Origin: Sphingomonadales bacterium
Lineage (GTDB): Bacteria > Pseudomonadota > Alphaproteobacteria > Sphingomonadales > Sphingomonadaceae
Direction of reading: 5' to 3'
DNA: 10,506 nt
Assembly (NCBI GenBank): GCA_013298745.1
Contig: JAAFIT010000048.1
Coordinates: 1 to 10,506, forward strand
This document shows positions 6,783-10,506 of this stretch, in pieces. A model generated the notes under the pieces. The model saw nothing but the letters and a program-made list of their open reading frames with translations. It had not been told where the DNA came from and made no database searches. Made by a program: the position numbers and the translations under genes. The stretch's first letter is position 1. Each line of letters opens with the position of its first letter.

Positions 6783-7613
6783 ATGGTTCGTCTCGGCGCC
6801 CTGGCCGTTGGCCTGTTCTTCGTTATCGCCGTCCTGTGGGGCGCGGTACAACCCCGTGAGGCTTCGCCGCCCGATCCGGTGAAGGCGGTGCATGAACACC
6901 CCGAACAGATCGCCTGGACCCACAATGGTCCCGGCAATCTCGGGATCCTCGGCACCTTCGATCGCAAGCAACTGCAGCGCGGCTTCCAGGTTTATCGCGA
7001 AGTCTGCTCGGCTTGCCACTCGATCAACCGTGTCGCCTTCCGCGACCTCGCCGACCTTGGTTTCTCGGAAGCCGAGATCAAGGCAATCGCCGTCAGCTAC
7101 GACATTCCGACGATCAACGATGCCGGTGAACCGACGACCCGCAAGGGCACACCGGCGGACCGTTTCCCGCTCGTCTATCCGAACGAAGCCGCGGCCCGCG
7201 CTGCCCAGAACGGTGCCTATCCGCCGGATCTGTCGCTGATGACCAAGGCACGCCCGGACGGCACCAACTATGTGCGTTCGCTGATGCTCGGCTATCGCGA
7301 CGAAGTGCCCAAGACGCTGACCGCGCCAGAAGGCCTCTACTACAACCCGTGGTTCCACTCGGTGTTCATCGCCATGCCGCCGCCGCTCGCGGCCGACGAT
7401 CAGGTGACCTATGCCGATGGCACCAAGGGCACCCGCGAGAATTACGCCACCGACGTTGCGACCTTCCTGACCTGGACCGCCGAGCCCAAGCTGGAAGCCC
7501 GCAAGGCCACAGGTGTTGCCGCGGTGATCTTCCTGCTGATCATGACCGGGCTGGGCTATCTCAGCTACAAGAAGGTCTGGGCCGACATCAAGCGCAAGCC
7601 GGCCAAGGCCTGA
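6783..7613 (+). CDS. petC: cytochrome c1 of the bc1 complex
   Basis: A 276-residue periplasmic c-type cytochrome anchored in the inner membrane, accepting electrons from the Rieske protein and passing them to cytochrome c. The N-terminal hydrophobic stretch (about 3-22) serves as export signal. The heme attachment motif is C75-S-A-C78-H79, and Met198 in FIAMPPPL is the expected sixth ligand. A single C-terminal membrane helix (about 243-262) and a basic tail VWADIKRKPAKA follow. It is a separate gene, not fused to cytochrome b as in fbcH-type arrangements. It is last in petABC, followed within 21 bases by a strong terminator hairpin. Confidence 0.98.
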   Translation: MVRLGALAVGLFFVIAVLWGAVQPREASPPDPVKAVHEHPEQIAWTHNGPGNLGILGTFDRKQLQRGFQVYREVCSACHSINRVAFRDLADLGFSEAEIKAIAVSYDIPTINDAGEPTTRKGTPADRFPLVYPNEAAARAAQNGAYPPDLSLMTKARPDGTNYVRSLMLGYRDEVPKTLTAPEGLYYNPWFHSVFIAMPPPLAADDQVTYADGTKGTRENYATDVATFLTWTAEPKLEARKATGVAAVIFLLIMTGLGYLSYKKVWADIKRKPAKA

Positions 7614-7633
7614 TTGCCGGATCACGATGTTGC

Positions 7634-7671
7634 AAGGGGCGGTCATTCCTCAGGGAATGGCCGCCCCTTTT
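7634..7671 (+). terminator. intrinsic terminator after petABC
   Basis: Arms 7636-7649 and 7654-7667 form a 14-base-pair GC-rich stem with a single G-U wobble and a four-base loop (TCAG). It is flanked by AA and TTTT that extend the stem and give the U-run. It lies between the petC stop and the apt start, so apt is probably transcribed separately or by read-through. Confidence 0.88.
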
Positions 7672-7687
7672 CGTTGAAGGACATGCC

Positions 7688-8218
7688 ATGAACGATGATC
7701 TGCGCGCGCTGATCCGCACCATCCCCGATTATCCCAAGCCCGGCATCCAGTTCCGCGACATCACCACGCTGCTGCTCGACGGGCCAGGCTTTGCCGCAAC
7801 CATCGACCGGATGGCCGCCGCCATCGGGCCCGCCCCCGATCTCATCGCCGGCATCGAAGCCCGCGGCTTCATCTTCGGCGCGGCGCTGGCGCAAAAGCTC
7901 GGCTGCGGGCTGGTGCTGCTGCGCAAGCAGAACAAGTTGCCCGGCCGCGTCACCGGCATCAACTACGCCCTCGAATACGGCCATGACCGGATCGAGATGC
8001 ACGCCGACGCCGTCACCCCAGACAGCCGCGTGCTCCTCGTCGATGATCTCATCGCCACCGGCGGCACCGCGCTCGCCGGCGTCGAACTGCTGCGCAGCGC
8101 CGGCGCCACCGTGAGCGGCGCCAGCTTCGTCATCGATCTCCCCGATCTCGGCGGCGCGGCGCGGTTGCGCGCGGCGGGGGTCGCCGTGTCGGCGCTGGTG
8201 GCGTTCGAAGGGGATTGA
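7688..8218 (+). CDS. apt: adenine phosphoribosyltransferase
   Basis: A 176-residue cytosolic salvage enzyme converting adenine and PRPP to AMP. The N-terminus DLRALIRTIPDYPKPGIQFRDI is typical of bacterial Apt, GIEARGFIFGAALA (55-68) is the conserved core, and the PRPP-binding loop VLLVDDLIATGGT is at 115-127. Length is normal. The ATG at 7688 is chosen because the family N-terminus begins there and a GAAGGA site precedes it; the frame is open further upstream, but that part is out-of-frame petC sequence and the terminator. The start is only 17 bases after the terminator, leaving little room for an own promoter. Expression by read-through from petABC is possible. Confidence 0.97.
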   Translation: MNDDLRALIRTIPDYPKPGIQFRDITTLLLDGPGFAATIDRMAAAIGPAPDLIAGIEARGFIFGAALAQKLGCGLVLLRKQNKLPGRVTGINYALEYGHDRIEMHADAVTPDSRVLLVDDLIATGGTALAGVELLRSAGATVSGASFVIDLPDLGGAARLRAAGVAVSALVAFEGD

Positions 8219-8353
8219 AGGGCGTTTTTTTATCGCCGGTGCGTCTTTCTGCTTGTGGCCGGTCCGGTTGCCTTAACTTATCCGGGCGTCGCGAATGGCT
8301 TTAGAGTCATTGGATGATAGGATGCACGCGGTGATTTGGACAGGAAGCTTGCG
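8219..8353. other. intergenic stretch after apt
   Basis: A run of seven T follows the apt stop (8225-8231), flanked by GGCG and CGCC, but there is no strong stem directly before it, so it is at best a weak terminator. The rest is visibly richer in A and T than the surrounding genes. It holds no supported gene. Confidence 0.3.
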
Positions 8354-8542
8354 ATGACGCGCCACTTGGAAACAGCTCTGGAGCAACTGCGCCAGTCATT
8401 GACTCTAGGCCAGGACCGCTTGGCTCAGCTTGACACCGAAGCAGCGCAATTGCGCCATGACATGCTTAGCCTCGCGGGCAAAATACAGTCGCTTGAGGAG
8501 ATACTCGCCAGCGAAGCCGGCGGCGATCCGCCAGCGAATTGA
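8354..8542 (+). CDS. small coiled-coil protein, unknown function
   Basis: A 62-residue ORF with an AGGAAG ribosome site six bases before the ATG. An in-frame TTG at 8336 would add six residues but has no better site. Most of the protein (about residues 4-52) is a leucine-spaced, charged helical stretch (LETALEQLRQSL, then DRLAQLDTEAAQLRHDML, then KIQSLEEIL) that reads as one coiled coil, somewhat in the style of SlyX or small cell-division/regulatory helpers, but I do not recognise a family. Codon use includes ATA, CTA and ACA, unlike the strongly GC-ending neighbours, which may mean recent acquisition or a non-coding origin. It is isolated, with no operon partner. Confidence 0.5.
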   Translation: MTRHLETALEQLRQSLTLGQDRLAQLDTEAAQLRHDMLSLAGKIQSLEEILASEAGGDPPAN

Positions 8543-8749
8543 ACGACGCCGACTTCGTCGGAGGCACTCGCGACTGATTTCACCTTGGGCGGTCTAACAG
8601 CAGGCGTCGCGTATCTTCCGGGTCAGTCGTTCGTTGTCGAGTCTCCGAACAACAACCGGGTCGGAATCGCTCGCTTCGCATGAGTGTTCGCGGATGCCGG
8701 TCATTGATAACCAGGCTTCGCACCAAGGCCCGCCCCAAAAACGGAGCTA
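8543..8749. other. gene-free stretch with a small hairpin
   Basis: A CCGAC-TTC-GTCGG hairpin at 8549-8561, just after the small ORF, could weakly terminate its transcript though no T-run follows. The remainder has short open frames on both strands, none with family features, ribosome sites or coding-like composition. Confidence 0.3.
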
Positions 8750-8795
8750 CCTTCTTCTCATGACAAAGAAGGGTCTGGGGCCAAGGGCTCCAGCC
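8750..8795 (-). repeat. third, diverged copy of the palindromic repeat
   Basis: Bases 8771-8795 match the copy-2 strand of the 3172-3206 element (from its second base) at 23 of 25 positions, including hairpin 8775-8793 (CTGGGGCC, then AAGGGCTCCAG with one G-U pair). A further small stem, CCTTCTT (8750-8756) with AAGAAGG (8766-8772), lies beside it; a similar CTTCTTCAT stretch also borders copy 1. The element therefore occurs at two places in the window, both at 3' ends of minus-strand genes. Confidence 0.7.
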
Positions 8796-8800
8796 TGTCA

Positions 8801-8819
8801 CCCCGGACCTGATCCGGGG
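8801..8819. repeat. REP-like palindrome with core CCCCGGA-N5-TCCGGGG
   Basis: Seven-base arms 8801-8807 and 8813-8819 with loop CCTGA. This core, in the context GTCACCCCGGACCTGATCCGGGG, is close to a dispersed intergenic palindrome known from many sphingomonads and other alphaproteobacteria. It lies 11 bases past the stop of the minus-strand DUF6481-type gene and may act as its transcript end together with the hairpin at 8775-8793. Confidence 0.7.
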
Positions 8820-8829
8820 CAGAGGCCCT

Positions 8830-9159
8830 TTAACGGCCCTTCTTGCGCGCTGCGTAGCGCGCGTCGCGGGCGGCCTTTTGTGCGGCTTCGCGGGCGATGG
8901 CTTCGAGGCGCTGCTGTTCGGCCTTTACCAGCGCTTCGGCTTCCTTGGCCAGTCGGGCCTCTTCGGCGCGGATGGCGGCTTCGGCGCGTTCCTTTTTGCG
9001 CTGTTCTTCGCGTTCGGCGCGCTTTTCGGCGGCGCGGGCGCGGGCGGCGAGGGCCTCTTCATTCGGTGGCGGCGCGCTCTTGAACTTTTCGAGTGCGGCC
9101 TTGCGGGCTTCAGCCGCGGCCTTGGCGCGGTCGGTGTGGTCAGGGAGTTTGAATGCCAT
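8830..9159 (-). CDS. DUF6481-type alanine-rich, highly charged helical protein
   Basis: A 109-residue protein beginning MAFKLPDHTDRAKAAAEARKA, then ALEKFKSAPPPNE, and continuing as an Ala/Glu/Arg/Lys-rich helix (about 40-100) with basic end DARYAARKKGR. The N-terminal 'F-K-x-P-D, x-x-R, A-x-A-x-x-A-K/R' and the C-terminal ARDARYAARKKxR match what I recall of the small DUF6481 family in Alphaproteobacteria; its function is unknown. No signal peptide or membrane segment. It starts 24 bases after the molybdopterin oxidoreductase stop with only a weak ribosome site, so it is likely in the same transcript. Long charged helices invite spurious matches (TolA, translation factors), so I give no function. 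Confidence 0.8.
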   Translation of the reverse strand: MAFKLPDHTDRAKAAAEARKAALEKFKSAPPPNEEALAARARAAEKRAEREEQRKKERAEAAIRAEEARLAKEAEALVKAEQQRLEAIAREAAQKAARDARYAARKKGR

Positions 9160-9183
9160 ATGCCGCGGCTCATAGCCGTGACT

Positions 9184-10506
9184 TCATTCGGCTGCAACTG
9201 CTGTAGATAAAGCTTCCACTGTAACCGGCGTGCCAACGAGTGCGGCATTGCCCGAAAGCGGATCGATACGACCGCGTTCGGTAAGGTCGTTGATCGAGGC
9301 GCCGGGGCGGCTTTGGGCAACGGACAGCTTCACGCCGGGGCGGCGATGGCCAAAGCCGTGCGGCATGGAGACGACGCCGCGCATCACCGCGTCGGTGACT
9401 TCGGCCGGCACTTCGACGCGCCCGGCGCCGCTGGTGACGCTCACTTGCGCGCCGTCGGCGATGCCGCGCGCCGCGGCATCATCCGGGTGGATCATCAGGG
9501 TGCAGCGGTTCGGCCCCTTGGCGAGGCGGTGCGAATTGGCGAGCCAGCTGTTGTTGTTGCGGATGTGGCGGCGGCCGATGAGGACGAGTCCGTCCACCGG
9601 CATTTCTACCAGCCAGTCGGCGAAGCGGCCGGTGAGATCGGCGAGGAGTTCGGCTGGCGCGCAGTTGATCGTCTTGCCCGGCGTGCGCAGGCGATCGGGC
9701 AGGCGCGGTTCGAGCGCGCCGAGATCGAGGCCGTGCGGGTGCGCCTCGACATCGGCGAGGCTGAGGCCGCGCGGGGCGTTCTTCAGCATGCGATCGAGCA
9801 CGTCGCGCGGGTGGGTGATGTTGGGCAGCGCCTGACTCTGTGCCCCGGCGATGGCGCGGGCGAGCTCGGCGACAATCTCCCAATCGCTTTTGGTCCCTGG
9901 CGTGCGCTCGAACACCGGCGGCGAATATTTGGCGAAGTTGCGCACCGCGATGGGGGCGAGGAACAGCGGGTAATGGTCCTTTTCGAGCGGGCCACAGGGC
10001 GGCAGGATATAATCGGCATGGGCGCTGGTGGCTGTGACATACATGTCGATGCTGACCATCAGATCGAGCGTATCGAGCGCCGCATCGAGCGCGCCGCCAT
10101 CGGGCACCGACAGCACCGGATTGCCGGCGATGGTGACCAGAGCCTTGATCTGGCCCGCCCCCGGCGTGGCGATCTCCTCCGCCAGCGCGACGGCCGGGAA
10201 TTCGCCGAGCACTTCGGGATGGCCCGAGACGCGGCTGTGGAAGCGCCCGCGCGAGCCGGAACCGGTCTGGCCGACGATATCGACGGCCGGGGTGGAGAAC
10301 ATGGCGCCGCCGACGCGATCGAGATTGCCGGTGGCGATGTTGAGAAGGTTGATCAGCCAGTGGTTGAGCGTGCCGAAGGCGGCGGTGGAGACGCCGATGC
10401 GGCCATAGACGATGGCGGGTTCGCCATTGCCGATTTCGGCGGCCAGCGCCCGGATGCTGGCCTCGTCGATGCCGCAGGCGGCGGCTAGCGCGGCGATGTC
10501 GAACTG
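9184..10506 (-). CDS. molybdopterin-dependent oxidoreductase (partial, C-terminal 440 residues)
   Basis: The frame is open to the right edge; the N-terminus, where a [4Fe-4S] motif would be, lies outside. The visible part includes the Moco-binding core of the DMSO-reductase superfamily: GEPAIVYGRIGVSTAAFGT, NIATGNLDRVGGAMF, IKALVTIAGNPVLSVPD, then MVSIDMYVTATSAHADYILPPCGPLEKDH, the classic 'xDxFxTETA-x-x-AD-x-x-LP' segment with threonine-alanine-threonine here. The last ~120 residues form the molybdopterin-dinucleotide-binding domain (RRHIRNNNSW, HPDDAAARGIADG, GHRRPGV). The type resembles uncharacterised formate-dehydrogenase/assimilatory-reductase-like proteins; the substrate is unknown. 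An ATG at 10300-10302 is internal, not the start. A DUF6481-type gene follows. Confidence 0.92.
   Translation of the reverse strand, partial: QFDIAALAAACGIDEASIRALAAEIGNGEPAIVYGRIGVSTAAFGTLNHWLINLLNIATGNLDRVGGAMFSTPAVDIVGQTGSGSRGRFHSRVSGHPEVLGEFPAVALAEEIATPGAGQIKALVTIAGNPVLSVPDGGALDAALDTLDLMVSIDMYVTATSAHADYILPPCGPLEKDHYPLFLAPIAVRNFAKYSPPVFERTPGTKSDWEIVAELARAIAGAQSQALPNITHPRDVLDRMLKNAPRGLSLADVEAHPHGLDLGALEPRLPDRLRTPGKTINCAPAELLADLTGRFADWLVEMPVDGLVLIGRRHIRNNNSWLANSHRLAKGPNRCTLMIHPDDAAARGIADGAQVSVTSGAGRVEVPAEVTDAVMRGVVSMPHGFGHRRPGVKLSVAQSRPGASINDLTERGRIDPLSGNAALVGTPVTVEALSTAVAAE

Noticed and set aside
8580..8801. Minus-strand 73-codon frame between the small ORF and the repeats
   Set aside because: Arg-rich, no recognised family, starts inside a palindromic repeat. 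Considered as a transposase remnant but no motif supports that.
9313..10488. Long plus-strand open frame (391 codons) opposite the molybdopterin gene
   Set aside because: It is antisense to a clearly recognisable enzyme. Long antisense frames are expected in GC-rich genes with strong third-position bias, and its product shows no family features.
1..10506. CRISPR array, tRNA or rRNA genes, phage or defence genes
   Set aside because: No regularly spaced direct repeats, no tRNA-like cloverleaf and no rRNA sequence were recognised, and all substantial genes have housekeeping assignments.

Overview
The window reads as ordinary chromosome from a GC-rich alphaproteobacterium, most likely of the order Sphingomonadales. 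The evidence is a separate petA-petB-petC set for the cytochrome bc1 complex, a DUF1476-family ATPase-inhibitor-type gene next to purC and bolA/grxD, a DUF6481-type alanine-rich protein, and dispersed GC-rich palindromes of a kind common in that order. Genus cannot be set from this sequence alone.

Layout, left to right. The C-terminal end of an MFS transporter (1-260) is followed, with a TGATG overlap, by a small predicted membrane protein (260-556). purC (SAICAR synthase, de novo purine synthesis) lies on the minus strand at 519-1295. Divergent from it runs a plus-strand cluster: DUF1476 protein (1521-1838), bolA (1839-2008, broken), grxD (monothiol CGFS glutaredoxin, 2021-2353) and a multi-pass membrane protein (2353-3066). 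An inverted pair of 35-base palindromic repeats fills the gap before a minus-strand pair, hemF (coproporphyrinogen III oxidase, 3811-4674) and a GNAT acetyltransferase (3209-3811).

The plus-strand petABC operon (4878-7613) encodes the Rieske protein, cytochrome b and cytochrome c1. All expected metal and heme ligands are visible, and the operon ends at a strong intrinsic terminator (7634-7671). Next is apt (7688-8218, adenine salvage). A stretch with few genes (8219-8829) holds one small coiled-coil ORF and further palindromic repeats. On the minus strand a molybdopterin oxidoreductase (visible C-terminal 440 residues, running off the right edge) is followed by a DUF6481-type protein (8830-9159).

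Functionally the window groups respiration and heme supply (hemF beside bc1), Fe-S handling (grxD with the remains of bolA) and purine metabolism (purC, apt). No phage, insertion sequence, CRISPR or defence system was seen, and I find no convincing new system.

The most notable signal is bolA. Its N-terminal part and its C-terminal part are both recognisable, but in different frames, with the conserved core missing. This suggests an internal out-of-frame deletion beside an intact grxD. The second is a repeat pair whose two differences fall on the two sides of one base pair, so the hairpin is preserved.
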